Source: Ulva prolifera (taxonomy: Eukaryota > Chlorophyta > Ulvophyceae > Ulvales > Ulvaceae). Taken from it: a stretch of 64,000 nt of DNA. Where the stretch lies: positions 6,611,361-6,675,360 of the forward strand of contig CM041200.1 of NCBI GenBank assembly GCA_023078555.1. Reading direction: 5' to 3'. Below the pieces are notes generated by a model. The model had not been told where the DNA came from, ran no database searches, and was given only the letters and a program-made list of their open reading frames with translations. A program made the position numbers and the translations under genes. This document shows, piece after piece, positions 33,736-46,510 of the stretch (the first letter of the stretch is position 1; every line of letters starts with the position of its first letter).

Positions 33736-36700
33736 GATATACGAGATGAAGCGACCCGGCGGGCGCACGACCCGTCTGTACAGGCGGATTTTTCTCATGC
33801 GAAAGGGCAACACAAGCTCGCACTGATGTACCTCGTAGATGCCGTGTTTCTAAACGCACAGATGGACCGCAATGAAGCATCTTTGTCAGTAGAGTTGCGT
33901 CAGGCAGCTTGTAGACGTATTTCCAACTTCTTGCCTGATCTGGTCCGGAATCTGACCACACCAAGCAACTGTGAGCAGGTGCGCAGCCAGATCCCGTCTC
34001 TGGTGCTATACTTCTCCTCAGGATGGTCATTCTCAACCCTTATATGCTGTATACGGACCGCCCCGGAACCTCCCGGGCCAATCTCACCTGACCAGTCCAT
34101 CCACATGTGATGCAGGTCGATCGGCTGCTGCTTGGATGGAGAGCCCGAAAAACGGAACCACGGTTTGACCCCGTGCACATTTCAGCAGCAACGTCCTGCA
34201 TGGCCCAGGCTAAGGCTGCCCGACAGGAGCAGCTGAAACGACGAGTGGCAGCTCGCTCTGTTCCCACCAGTGATGGGCAGCAGCTACCGCTTCGAATAGC
34301 TAGCATGTTTGGGTCGTTTCTACCGCGTGGTCAGCCTTTTGGAGATCCCACACTTCTACAGCCGGTGTGTTTTCCCTCTTGCAAGTCACAAGAGTCTCGT
34401 CATGGCGCGTGTGGTGGCGAAAAGTGTCTCAGCAAATCTTTGGGACACAGCCAGTAGCCACGTCATTGCCACTCCATTGGGACGAATTGCCCTCGGTATA
34501 ATTATACACTTTTCATCTATGCATCGAGCCATGTGAGTGTGTGAGCGGCTTGGGACTCTAATCTGCGGATGTTCTGTAAGCACCACAGTCACGGCACTTG
34601 CATTATTTTCAAATAAACAATACATTTTGTTGTTTGCAATCTACAGCACGCTCACATTGGTGTGTTTGTGTGTTTATTTCTTTTGTGACTGCATGCAGCC
34701 TTGCTGTCACAGGCTGCACTTGCGGCCGGCAATGCTGCTCGCTTGTGTGCAACACAGGCACAGCAGGAAACAGACGATGCTGATACAGGAACACCCAGTT
34801 GTGGGCGTTGTTAAAAGTAAGCTTGGGCAAGCGTATCGGCCGCGGATGCAGCCACCAGCGACCCTGGAGTTCTTGAAGTTCACGTCACCTGCAGCAGGTC
34901 GATTCGAGGTGCCGGGGGACGACCCCGACTCAGCTCCGATGGACTGGGCAGATGAAGAGGAGCTGGCAATCCGGGCGGAACTGAGAGCCCGCAAGCCAGC
35001 CCCCGCAGATCGAGCTGCCAAGGTCCCCGGTGCACCCGTCCCTGCCATAGACGTGCCCGCCGGCGAGCAGGCGCATCAGCACACCGAAGCTCCGGTGCGT
35101 GGGGCCTCAGGAGCCCCTCCTGCCGGGGTCACGATCCCCGGCCTCCCGACACAATCACTGCCGGATCCCCCTAGAATTGATGGCAAGGCTCCGCCTGGTC
35201 GCACCGGCGACGGCCATCCGGCCCCGGCGCCTGGTCAGCCCGTGCCGCTCCGGCAAGAGCATGTCCGGGCGGCAGGACACGCCGGGCATGCCCGCCCGGA
35301 GCACGGCCTGGGCGCCCACCAGAGCCTGCTGCCGCCCGCGCCACTCGTCCCTCCGTCCGGCAGTTGCAGTGTGACCCCACCGTGGGTCGCATCTCGCGAC
35401 GGGGCGCCCCCGCACCACCTGCCACACCTGGCGCCGCAGCATGCGCCGCCGATGGCCCCGACACCGATGACGCACCACACTCTCCCTCCGCCTGCAGCTC
35501 CGTACGAAGACATGGCGGTGTACGGTGGCTCTGAGGAGTACATGCCACCGTTGCCAAGTGAGCCGTATGATGGCGACGGATCCGCGCCGCCGCCGTTGCC
35601 TGACGAGCCGCCACCGCTGCCCGATGAGCCCTACGAGGCCGCCTTCCCAGACTCACAGGTGTGATCCCACGGCGGTGCCCCTCCTGATTTCGGGCATATG
35701 GCCAGGCCTGCTACTTTGGAATGTTGAGATAGGTGCGTGCAGCTCCAGCTTTGCAAACAAAAAAGAACATGCAGGATGAGCCGTCGCCATACGGGATGCC
35801 TGAAAATGGTGCAGCCGCTGCGGCGGAGGCTGCGGGGGCATTTGCTAACCCGTCTCCAGCCCACAGTCCTCCGCGGTACTACGGCGGCCACGGGCCGCTC
35901 GTGACGCCGTCGCACGCGCATGGCTCTGAGGGCCATGCCCACTCCACGCCCGGCTCGGCAGCCGCTGCTGCTGCCGCCGCCGCCACTGCTGCTGCTGCAC
36001 CGGTGCCTGCAATGCCGCAGCATGCCGCAGTGCAGCCGGGCTATATGCAGGCCCCTGCGATGGGGGCGTATGCTGGTCAATCGCCGGCGACGACCCCGCC
36101 GGACCCAATGCCGCCCCTGCACGGTGCTGACGGCCATGCGCCGCTGCCGATGCCCCCCCGGGCCGAGGCGCCGCCGCAGCCGCACCCCGGGAGCATGCCG
36201 TCCATCCATCCGCCTGCGCACCCGCCGCCGTTCGGCATGCATGGAGAGTGGGGGCAGCAGGCGTCAACCCCCACATATCCTCACCAGCCGACCCCGCAGC
36301 CCGGCATGCCGCACCCAGCGACCGATCAACGCTACCACACCCCGCCCGGCGCCCTGTACAACATGAGCCCGCAGTCTGCGTCGCAGGAGCAGGTCAATGC
36401 TGGCTACGCGGGCAGTTTCCCTGGCAGCCCTGAGCGATACGGATCCTCGGGTCGGCATGAGCAGATCCTGCCCCCAGCTGGCCCACCTCCCCAGGCGGGC
36501 ATGAGCCGTCCGCAGATGAGCCCAGCACCACAACTGCAGCCACCTCCCGGCAATCCCCCTCCTGTTGGTGCGAATCCTGTCATGCATTATTCCGGGCCAC
36601 CGCCAGGCTATCAGTATGGGGGTGCTGCAGCAGGCGGACCAATGCATGGTGATCCCAACGCGCTGCAGTATCCTGGTTGGGGACCTGGAACGGGATATGG

Positions 36701-36887
36701 TCATGGGCAGGTTCCCATGGGATACGCGCCACCACCGGGGCACCCGCCCCAGCCTATGCAGCCACCACCAAGGCAGCATCAGGCACACGTTGGGGGTGGC
36801 TACCTGCCACCTCCTCCGCCTGCTCCCGGGAAGCGTGGCCAGATGAACGGGATATCTGGCAGGGACAAAAGACAGCGGCCGTGGTGA
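33736..36887 (+). CDS. CID (RPR) domain protein with proline-rich C-terminus
   Basis: Predicted RNA polymerase II CTD-interacting, pre-mRNA processing type protein. Exons 33736-33978, 34116-34364, 34789-35658 and 35775-36887 (TGA) all join in phase 0 with GT..AG sites, giving at least 824 residues; the first exon(s) are missing. The CID helices read KLALMYLVDAVFLNAQ, then RISNFLPDLVRNLTT, and across the splice VDRLLLGWRARKTEPRFDP. They correspond to the family's Kl-x-lYLiDsil-N, lP-x-lv and v-x-kLL-x-W-x-r. An acidic block follows (SAPMDWADEEELAIRAEL), then about 550 residues rich in Pro, Gly, His, Met and Ala with PPPLPDEPPPLPDEP and a poly-Ala run, ending GRDKRQRPW. The combination of CID plus a long Pro-rich tail is like plant HUA2/HULK proteins, but no PWWP domain is visible here, so I do not assign a symbol. 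Confidence 0.6.
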
Positions 36888-37682
36888 CGGAATGAATAGC
36901 TGCTTCATGTTTTGAGAACAGCCGCCGTGACTTCATTAAGTGGCCGCTTGGAGCACATGTAACTGTATGATGCCATTCCGCGAAAGTCCACAGGCTGTTC
37001 GCCCAGAGTGTCCTGCGGCTTCCGCGCACTCTACGAGCCGCCGCTTCACAAGTCATGTCTCAGCCTGCTTCTTAAACAAGCGATCCTGATGCTTACGGCA
37101 AGGCTGTACGCTCGTGTTGGTGTCTGTTCCGTTTCGAGCGCAATTCCGCGGAACCGTGCGATACATGTGCATGCGCAGGCTGCCTCCGTAGCATTGCCAC
37201 CACCAAATGTGCTGGGCGACTATTTTGATTGCATGGCCGATGTATCCTTGGCGCGACCGTAAGGGCCGCTGCTACGTGTCCCGACATGTCGACACATGAG
37301 TGCGGTCCTGTCTGAGCATAATCCGCAGTGGACGTGCTCAGCGATTGCCGTGTATGCTGCAGGAATCCCTGGTTGTGCATCAGTCGTTGCGATCAGCCAC
37401 AGTGGAAGGCCTTTCGTCTATCCTGATCGTACCCGGGCACCATGCCTACTACTCCACGGTGTCTGTCGGCATGTCTGCACCCTCCAGGCACTTTGAATGC
37501 TGGAAGGTTTGCAAGATATTCCCACTTGTAGACTTTTCACGATGGTGGTGGCGTACACGGCACACACAGGCGAGCACACATGGCTCCCGCGGGAGGAAAG
37601 CCTTGATATGGTGAGCCCTTCCATCAAGAATTGCAAATCTGGAACTTTGCACCTCAACATATGGCTAATGAGCCCTCTGTGC
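36888..37682. other. Intergenic, no gene seen
   Basis: Between two plus-strand genes. Only short frames; likely the 3' UTR of the CID gene and promoter/5' UTR of the IQ-motif gene. Confidence 0.5.
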
Positions 37683-40600
37683 ATGCAGCGCCGAAAACCT
37701 GCTGGCAAGGCACGCGGGTCTAATGTCAGGGATCAGAAAGAAGGTCGCACGCCTGGATCGGCATGCAAGAGAGCGGCCTCCCGTATACAACGTCCCAACC
37801 ACTTTGGTAGGCTCGGCTCAATTGTGAGTCATGACTCCAGGTGCGGCTACGCTTTTCTCAGGCACAGGCCAGTTAAAGGCGTCGTGCATCCCAACCCGCT
37901 GAGTTACGCAGGGACATAGCTGACTTGCTGACAGAGAGGATGCATACGTTGAAGAGTCTGGGATCGGGAGATGCGCTCAGAGACGAGCACATCGCGCATA
38001 TCAAAGATAGAATACAGGTGTGCAGGGGCAGGCAGCCTGTGCACACAGCACTGCCTTGCAGATTACGTCTGATCACGGCTTTGCCTGTACTCCTACCTGC
38101 TGCTACAGGTATCGGACGAATCCATTGTTGAGCGAGTACGTGCTGCAAAGAAGTCTGACCTTCTGGTGCGTGCCTGTGTGTTGTTTTATGGAGCTGCACA
38201 GTGGTAGCAATGGACCATTACGTAGCAGAGACTTGATCAAGATATCCGCAGGCCAGGCAGCAGATGCTCCAATCGTATGATGAAGCTGCAGTTTCCTGGA
38301 CTACGGCCATGTGGGCAGCAACAGCCATTCAAAGCCGCTGGAAAGGCTTTGTTGCACGTCGAGCATTCTTGAGGGACCGTCGCATGCGCTGGTTGCAAAA
38401 GCGGGCAGTATCATTGCGCTTGCATCAAGATCGGCGCTGGAAGTGGATGGACACAAAAGATCAGGTTCTGGAAAAACATCGCATGGAGTCACCAAAGGTG
38501 TGGCTGTGCGGGGTTCACTTGGTCCTTTGGCCTAACAACAGCGATAAAGAATAGCGGCCCAAAACTGTGGCCAAGCAAGGCTGTGTGCGCTGGCGCACTC
38601 GGCAGTTCAATTGTACACGTGGTGCCATTGTGGAAAGATCGTTATCTCTAACCCCGAAGGCACAGCGATGGGGCTCAGATACACCCGTGCGCAGCAGGAT
38701 CTGGTCGCTCCAGGTGGCACTGGTCTGCGATCGGTCCTCGATGCGGAAGAGTCGACAGCATGAACGATGGTGACACCATCACTATACATGTCCTTGTTGC
38801 CCACGGGCTCTTGGCGTGTCAGGCTTCTCTCTGTTCCCAGCCATCCGAATTGGTTCAACGTCGGATACTATTTGGGTGGTACATGGGCGTACAATCACAC
38901 CACCATGCATTGCCAGATCTGTGAGGCCTGCTGGGTAGCCGTGGTCAAGCCGGATGAACATGCAGGCTGATCTGATTGCAGATTCATGCACGGAAGGATG
39001 CTGGCAGCCTACCTCCTCAGGAGGAAGCGACCGATCTGGTCACTCACGGGCATGAGCAGCGCCTGTCCTCAGCCTGGGGCAGCTTGTTGGCAGGCGTCAT
39101 CACCATCAAGACCTTGCAGAGGAGCATGAGGTCCAGGCGGCAACATGGAGCACCCCTGGCACGTCCCTACCCACCTACACTGACGCAGTCCTGCATGGCC
39201 GCCCCTCAATTCAAACATCGCTTAGCAGGAGGTGGCAGGCGCCCCCTCAGGCCTGCATGTGCACAGCCCGTGTGATGCCACATCGCTTGCATAGGAACCG
39301 CACGGTCTCCCACGCTGCAGCCCTCTACATGTACTCACATCGGCAGGACGATCACATTGTCGAAAGTGTCACCTACCTGCCTTGCAGGTGGAGCTTCACA
39401 CGTTACCCCTCCAAATGCCTTCCTTCTCTGGTACAGACCACCCCAGCCACCCCAGCCATCCTGCACACATGGCTGCAACCTGCCCTGCCCCAGAGCTTCA
39501 GGTGCCTGCCACCGCTCGCCGGCAAGCGAATCGCACACATCCCCACCCGCCCATTCGCATGCTGCCAAACTCGCAGCCAGAAGAATGCTTCCCATCTGCA
39601 GCAGCCGCTCTTGCACAAGAGCCAGCCTTGGGTTCGGTGTGTGGCACTGCCATAGACTCCACAGGCCCGTCACTCTCGCCCGCGCTCCCTGCCCAGGCTG
39701 GCGGACCTCCCACATCCCTTCCGCCCACATCATCCGGGCCGCCGGCGCGTGCTAAGACAGCAGAGCACGTCAACCGTGCGGGCGCCCGTCAGCGGCACCG
39801 GTTCCAGCGGCAGCCATCTGCAGAGGCGGCGCGGCTCCACCTGCAGCCGACGCTCTTGGCCCGCGCCGCGTCCCCACGGCAGACGCAGGCGGCACACCGC
39901 GTCCACCGGGCGGCCCAGCAATCGCCCCCGCGCACGCCTATCAGACCACTCATCCACGGCAACGCAAGCATGAGCGCTGAGCGGCCGGTGGGGCAGTGCG
40001 TCGGCCGGAGCGTGCAGGCGGGGGTGCCGAGGTTGGAGGCGGCCCCCCGCCCGAGAACGTCCTCAGTTGTACCTCCAGCACAGTGCCGTGGCCGCTCGCC
40101 GAACCGCCGCAGGCCTCCGACTCGCCAGAAGCAGAACGGCTGGGCAGGCGTGGCGGCCGGAGTGCACGGCCGCGTCGCTCAGCGCACGAGGCGGGCGACG
40201 TCCGCTCCTGCACAGCCGCAGTGCATGGCGTGGCAGCCTGATGATCTCGAGGTGACCGGGCAAGCGCCGCCTGGGGGCGTCAACCTGGCGGGGCATGTTG
40301 CAGGCGCAGGGTGCGCATCGCCATCACCGCCGCCTACACGGCCTCATACACAGGAGTCGTCTTGTCACAGGTTGGAGGCATTGCACGGCGGCGATAGAAC
40401 GCTGACGCACCACGGGGTGATTGCGGTGCCTGAGGCTACCTGTGACTCGTTATTGGTGGTCTGCGATGATGATGCCGCGGCTGGCCGTGCGGTATCCGCG
40501 CACAGGAGCAGGAGGCCGGTGAGCGTGCAGCCCAGCCGGGTGGCGGACGTGCTTGTGGCCAGCAGCAGCGCGGCTGTGCTTACAGGCGAGAGCGGGGGCG

Positions 40601-41019
40601 ACCCGGCGTGCCAGCCGCCAGGTCGAGGTACGGTGGCAGACCTCAAGCAGCGTGCATTGAGGGAACTTCGGGGTAGCATGGCACATGCAGACGGTAGCGC
40701 AGCGAGTTATGCGCCGTCGGGATGCCCCATGACAGACGGCCGCCCGGTGACAGCGCCGGGGAGTGTCAGGACTGGCAGAGCGCCGCTCACGAAGGCATGG
40801 GCTTCGCAGCAGTTGACAGATGAGACATTTGTGGCGGCAGGCGCAGCGGCGGGCAACACGAAGCAGCGTGTCCGGGATGGGCGGCCGTGGTCCAGGGAGG
40901 CTGCGGAGGGGCAGCATGTGCTGCACCTAAACGTGCAGGCCGCCCATGCGTTTGAGCGCATAGCGCGGCAGTCGAACCCAATCGTGCTGTGGGGGGCAGA
41001 CAATCGAGTGGTACAGTGA
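37683..41019 (+). CDS. IQ-motif (calmodulin-binding) protein, long disordered tail
   Basis: Seven exons with compatible phases: 37683-37806, 37920-38017, 38109-38165, 38252-38497, 38666-38713, 38982-39269, 39388-41019 (TGA), about 830 residues. The start ATG 37683 opens a strongly basic N-terminus (MQRRKPAGKARGSNV). Exons 2-3 encode a short helical stretch (ADLLTERMHTLKSLG, VSDESIVERVRAAKK). Exon 4 carries a clear IQ motif, AATAIQSRWKGFVARRAFL (I-Q-x-x-x-K/R-G-x-x-x-R-R), followed by a basic/aromatic helix. Exon 6 has a weaker IQ-like ITIKTLQRSMRSRRQ. The last exon is a 543-residue low-complexity tail rich in Pro, Ala, Arg and Ser with a conserved-looking end NVQAAHAFERIARQSNPIVL. IQ motifs bind calmodulin or light chains. 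I cannot match it to a named family; the last-but-one donor (GTGTGA) is the weakest junction. Confidence 0.55.
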
Positions 41020-41423
41020 GACAGGGGGGCAGCTGCATCCAGCTCTATTGTGTGCTCTGGAAGCGTAGGACTGCAATCGAATGTGGAGTTCCCACTTGGT
41101 GACACGTGCATAGTACGTTTGCTCGTTGCTGGTGAGACTGCAATGGTCCGCGGGGAATCTAGTTCCCATACAGCATGCATGATCACACAGTTGGCTGCAA
41201 TTCAGCTTACGAGGGCCCCAAAGGTCCACAATCTGGCAGGGTGGAATTTGGTTGCTGTTGTTGCTTTTTGACGCTGATTGGTCAGTACCAACGCAGCATG
41301 TTTCACACGTCTGCCACAGCGGCAGCATGAGAAGCCCAGCCACGGGCCAGCTTACAGGCATGCCAATCCTCCTCGCACGACTCAAATGGATTGCCTAGTT
41401 CAAATTGCATGTCTCGCCACTCG

Positions 41424-43300
41424 TCACGATTCATCCTCACGCAAATCGCCAAGTGCCATGTGCTTCTGCTGCACCACCAGCTGGTGGCAGATGTTCTCCA
41501 AGCTCGACCCTGGCCAGCAGAGCCTCCGCCCGCGCATCTCCACAAGCGCCTTCACCCCGTTGAGGCACTCAGTCGCAGACACTTTGGCTCGTGCGGCGCC
41601 GCGCCGCTTGCCGACCAGCACAGCTTGCACCACCTGCCGCCGCATCCGGTCCGCCTCCGCCTCGCCTGCCTCTGACTTGAGGTACTCAGACTCTCCGTTG
41701 AACAGGCGCGCAGCAACAACTGCAGATGTCAGGCGCGATCCTTCGATCTCTTGCACGCAGCTCGTTGCGCCGACGGCCAGGGCAAAGCCGCCAGACACCA
41801 GTCGGCCGCCAGGGTACAGCCAGCGGGTCATGGCCAGGTTGACGAGGCACACGCTGACCGCACTGGGCAGGGAGGTCCTCATCTCCCGCAGCACGCGCTC
41901 CGCCTCGCACTCCGAGATGACGAGGACAGAATGGTCCGGGAAGACGAGGAGGCTGTTGACCTTGCGAAGGTGGGCAGCCGTCAGGGTGCTGACCTCAGCA
42001 CACAGCAGGAAGTTGCTAGTGAGCTGCACCTGCGGCGGCCAATTCAGCCACTGTAACACTGTCACCGCGGCGGCGTCGACGCTCTCCGCCTGCAGGCACG
42101 TGCATGCACCGCAAAGTCTGCCACCTGCATGCATGCTCGATGTCACGTTGCACTGCGCGCGTCGCCGCGGCTCGTGGAGTGGAAGAAGCGTGCTTCCAGA
42201 ACTGTGGCATGCCATCACATGCCGCTACCTGCCGTGTCATTCTGTGCGTTTTCGAGACCCGACCGGTGGACTGCATCACACGTGTTCACCCACAACACTA
42301 CGTGCCTGGCCTACATGTTGCTCAACACTGCCTACTGCCCGTACTGTCAATCTATCGCGGCTACGCGCACAGCAAACCTGTCACTGGCCTGCTACAGTGT
42401 TTGCTGTTTTGGCTTGGCAATGACGTCAACAAGCACTCGGTCCCAAATTCCACTCCTACATGCTGTGTGCATGCTGGACACGAAGTCGCACGTACACCTC
42501 GTCCGCTGGAACCACGCCCGCACAGGGAAGTGTGTGGCTCTGACGAAGCTCTCTACCCTGGTCCTGGCATCCATTACCACGGCACACAGCACAACAAGCC
42601 TGCTTTCCCAGCTGCCCTCCGGGCCTGCGCCCGGTGTGGACACACAGCACAGCAAGCGTCGCGGCATCAAAGCACGCGAGCGGCATCGCGGCAAACCTTG
42701 ATTTTGTCCTGGCCCTCGCGGACGGCTGCCACGGAGCGCATCTTGAGCACCGCGGCCACGCTGCCCCAGTCCTTCTCCGGCCGGGCCTCGTGGCGCGCAG
42801 ATTTTGTGTCCTCCTCCTCCTCTGCCACCTCCTCCTGCTGCTGCTGCACCTCACGCTCGCACTCCTCCGCAGCGCTGCTCTCGGTAGACAAGATGGCATG
42901 CCCCCGCAAGGCGGCGTGCTGCCGCAGCATCTTCATGCAGTGGGCGCCCTCTGGGCCGAGAGTCGCCAGCTCCTCGATACCCCGTACAGCAGGGGGCAGC
43001 CACACCTTCCTCAAGAACGATTCCAGGGATTGTGTCGTGGCGGCGCGTGCATGCCCTCTAGGGTGCTGTCCTCCACCTCTGCAAATATCGGCCGGCCCAC
43101 GCTGTGTGCATAGTGCTTGCCTTGTGCCAGAAACTCTGGGAACTCCTGCACCACAGGCACTGCGCCGTGATCGCTCCTATGCCCCGTGTACCTTGTGAGC
43201 GCGGCAGCCTGGCAGCGGGGCAGTGTCGCAGGTGGCTCGCAGGCTGCCGCACCTTGCGGGTACCGCAGGCCGTGTTCCACAGCGTCCAGCCGACCATGTG
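41424..43300 (-). pseudogene. DUF3638/DUF3645 giant protein, C-terminal copy A (frameshifted)
   Basis: C-terminal part of a very large eukaryotic protein family annotated by DUF3638/DUF3645 and sometimes as putative ubiquitin hydrolase. From high to low coordinates: VVQEFPEFLAQG...EVEDSTLEG (43200-43018), CMKMLRQHAALR and ESSAAEECEREVQQQQEEVA with EARPEKDWGSV (42970-42690, matching the family's ECEREVEQEEE...PRAEVDW), then an intact 41424-42115 exon with SVLVISECEAERVLREM, LFNGESEYLKS and VKALVEMRGRRLCWPGSSLE. These match the family end pattern (LVIISPYEANELL, LFAGQLYLRDYEEY, LLRKGQSF). Compared with copy B, four bases are missing at about 43045-43050 (A has TG where B has GCCGTA on the plus strand), shifting the frame before the ECEREVE exon. 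The copy is therefore probably not functional as a whole, although the last exon is still open. Confidence 0.6.
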
Positions 43301-43496
43301 GGCCATGGAGATGGTGGCGGTGTGGGAGAGGCAGCAGGTCTCACGCACGATGCCCTCACATTCTATTTACACCACAACACAGATGTTGTATTGAAGCTTA
43401 ACATAAGTATGAATAGTCGAATGTGTGGCTAACTCGCCTAGAAAAAGGGGTCAAACAGGCTTCATACATATTATGCTCCCCGCATTGGCACGCGCT

Positions 43497-46400
43497 GTCA
43501 ATGCTTCAGCTTGAGCGTACTCTGCCACGCTGGCGCTTTGGTGCCGGCTCATGGTTCATTTCCTTCAAGACATCGAGGATCCTTGGCATTAGTAGGAAAT
43601 GCGGCAGGCAGCCCTTGTGCGGTATGTTATCAACCGCATACGATGTGTCTAGCTTCATCAACGCCAATTCTTTTGTTGTATCATCGACGGATGATGAGGG
43701 GCTTCCTTTTGCTTCCTCGTACCAACAAAGTCCACAATGTATGCCAAGGAGACGTCCTGAAGACGCTACCACCGCACCTCCACTGGATTTTGGCATCGCT
43801 GCAAGCATGACATGTCCACGTCACAGTCAAATCAAGTAGGTGGTCGATGATGTTCTTGAATTTGTGGCATGACATGACATTGTGCAATCTTGCATAGAGG
43901 GCCAGTTGATAAACAGTGGCAACAAGTCCAGACCTCAATTGAAGGTGCTAGAGGCACCTGGTACAAAGTAAAAAATCATGAAAATCCTCCACCATAGACA
44001 TGCTATCTAAAGTGCATGTTAGAGCCTACCTATCCACTATGCTGCATCATGTCTAGGTTGTAACGATCTCAAGCGAGCATGCGTGCCTGAAGTTGTGAGG
44101 TTAATCCGTTGGCAATCCTGCAGAATGGTTCACATGCGAACAGCCAAAGCAACAAGGCTGTAACTCAACCTGCGTGTCGATACATTACACATTGCCAAAC
44201 GCCTGTTCTAGTACATCTCGCAGCACTGTTTATAAAGATCATATGTTGATCACACGAATGGTGATGCTACATGTTGGACAATGATATAATGAAGGCAAAT
44301 CCTTCGCAATCACCCATTTGACAGTTGTACAAGCAGTCACAAATGAAAGTTTCGCACCGCCTGCGTACGAAGCAAAGGCATATCTCATGATTTCGTCGTA
44401 GCCAGTGATTGTGCCGGTTGGCGCTTGGCACCCGGCTGGTGGAGGCGTGTCCAATCCCTCTGGATAGGACAACAACGTAGCAGTCGCCCCGATGTACACC
44501 TCACCATTATCCACTGCTTCGAACCCTTTGTCGAGGTGTTTCGCGTTGTCCGCGGGCTCCAGGAAAGCAATATCAGGCTCGAGTTTGTAGCCCTTGCACT
44601 TCAATGGCATGCCAAACGCCTGGATATCAGTTGCAACGACGCCGTTAGCCACAATGACATGCCCTGCGGTCAGCACATAGGAATTGCCATTGTGCTTAAA
44701 TGCCACGCCTGTGCCAGCTCTTTTTCCCGCCACGAGAATTGGGTCCACCAGCTTACGGCTTGCTGTGATGACATCTCCGGTGGGGTACTCTGGCATTCCA
44801 GCACCTGTGCAACATCGTAACTTTCAGTATTCCACATGCCCACAAGACACACAACTTGCTGGGAGTAATTTTTTACAATGTCGATTGGGACATCACTGTC
44901 ACATCAGGCATGCCATGGCATGACACTCTTACTGCATGACTGAAACTAAGCATGCTCCGCTTGGAAGTATGCTCAAGTGTGCTTCACAAAGCGGCTTGGC
45001 TGCGGGGTGGCAGCCTGTGGCATGCATGGGCAACTCAAGTTCTGGTCCTCCAAATATAAGTCGGTAGCTTTCACACCGTCCTCAGGCTGATGGACTTGTG
45101 AACTCTGTGCCAGGTTGTGCATGTCACATACACCATAACCATGGTGAGCTTTCATGGCCATATGCTGGCATGCCGTGACAGGGCCATGCAGCTTTGGCGA
45201 ACGTTCAGATGTCGAAATGCATGCAGGCCAGAGCCTAAGTGAAGACACACGTGTGCTCGTGCCGGTGACGACAATTGCCTTCGAAGCTGTGAGGCCCTCC
45301 TTGTCAGCTAGCCTGATTCTGCCCTCATTGTCTGTATCGCGCACGACACCGCTAACTTCGATGGAATCAACATCAATGCCGAATTTCTTCGCGATGACAA
45401 CTGCTCGCACGCTATTATTGTTGGCTTCAAACTGGACAGGCTCGCCATGCTCGCCACACTTGAACCATTTGGTTGGCAAAGCCATCACTCTGCAGCAGGA
45501 ACAAAGGAGTCTGAAATCATGTGGTTGACACACAATGGCGCAAAACGAGGCAGGGATGGAACCCAGGAGCATGGCACGCTAAGCCAGTAGCGAGGCAGTA
45601 TTTACACTGCAATATCAGCGCTCAAATCGAGATGGCCATGTAATCTACAGCATGGAATTTCGATGCACAGTCAGGTCGTATATCTACTGCAATGGCAGGG
45701 CATGCATTGCGTTGGCATGCAGAGCATAACTGAGCTGGAACAGGACAGCACCGGACACGTTGCACACATCCACTTCTTCAGACCATGCTCTAGATAAATC
45801 CACTGCGGAAGGTATTTGAGAGAAAACTCACGTAGCTTCATTCACAATGCAAGTGCCATTTGCATGTGTAGGAGCTCGGAGTATTGCGTACTGTACATAT
45901 CACACCTAAATGTGGCACGGCATGGCAGCACAAAGCACCTGGCCGCGAAAGCAGCCTTGCCTACAAGATATCACTGCACTCGACACTGTGGACCAGGGTG
46001 CGACACCTTGCACCTCCACAGGGCAGTCAATGTCTCCAGCCATGCCATGCCTGGGTGTGGCGTTGACCACAAACGTTGCGACGAGCGATAGAGCGAGTTC
46101 AGACCAGCAGCATGACTACCAGGACGAAGGGCTCGTACCAAGACAATCAGTAGGTCCTGTAGTGGCTGGTTCAAAGCTGCGGACGCTTGCCCGAGCACGG
46201 GTCGACGACCACTTGAAGGCTACTCCAACAACAACGCAGCGGAGCTAAGACATAAGTAGGCGGTTTCATTTACTCTCGAGGCAAACGATGCGCTCTTGCA
46301 CGCGGTGTTCAGTGTTCACGCGTGCGGAAGTTGAAAGCAACTGATCCGTCAGAACACCCCAATCATATCCAATCCACTTGTTAAATCATGCTGTGTGCAG

Positions 46401-46510
46401 TTATCCATTGTGTGCAAAGTGCATATGCCACGCAGACGAGCTTGCTAGGTTGTGTCACATCTGCGAAAGTACACCACTCCACCCTCGCTATCAACGCATC
46501 TCGAGAGAAA
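43497..46510. repeat. Direct duplication, unit 1 (about 3.0 kb)
   Basis: Matches 47945-50955 at a constant offset of 4446-4447 bases. It contains the whole header-protease gene plus about 1 kb upstream. Identity is near-complete over the protease exon and adjoining introns, falls in exon 1, and falls again beyond about 46250 (many small indels) until it ends near the CTCGAGAG at 46500-46507. Confidence 0.93.
43506..45485 (-). CDS. Header plus trypsin-like serine protease, copy 1
   Basis: Predicted chymotrypsin-fold protease of 333 residues in three exons with matching phases: 45485-45251, 44804-44331, 43798-43506 (TGA). Exon 1 encodes a compact 78-residue N-terminal domain (MALPTKWFKCGEHGEPVQFE ... 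RIRLADKEGLTASKAIVVTG) that could be a ubiquitin-like or Crinkler-like header; this is inference. Exon 2 gives GTGVAFKHNG then YVLTAGHVIV with the catalytic His at about residue 127, and LEPDIAFLEP with Asp at about 156. Exon 3 supplies the nucleophile, KSSGGAVVASSGRLLGIHCG, with Ser at about 242, so the triad is complete only after splicing. The C-terminal 75 residues end in a basic KRQRGRVRSS. No signal peptide or membrane segment is visible, so a cytosolic or nuclear protein is likely. It sits between two broken DUF3638 copies on the same strand. Confidence 0.72.

Noticed and set aside
44239-44796. Protease as a one-exon 185-residue protein
   Set aside because: It would lack the serine nucleophile; splicing to the exon at 43798 restores the S-S-G-G block in phase, and the same holds in copy 2.
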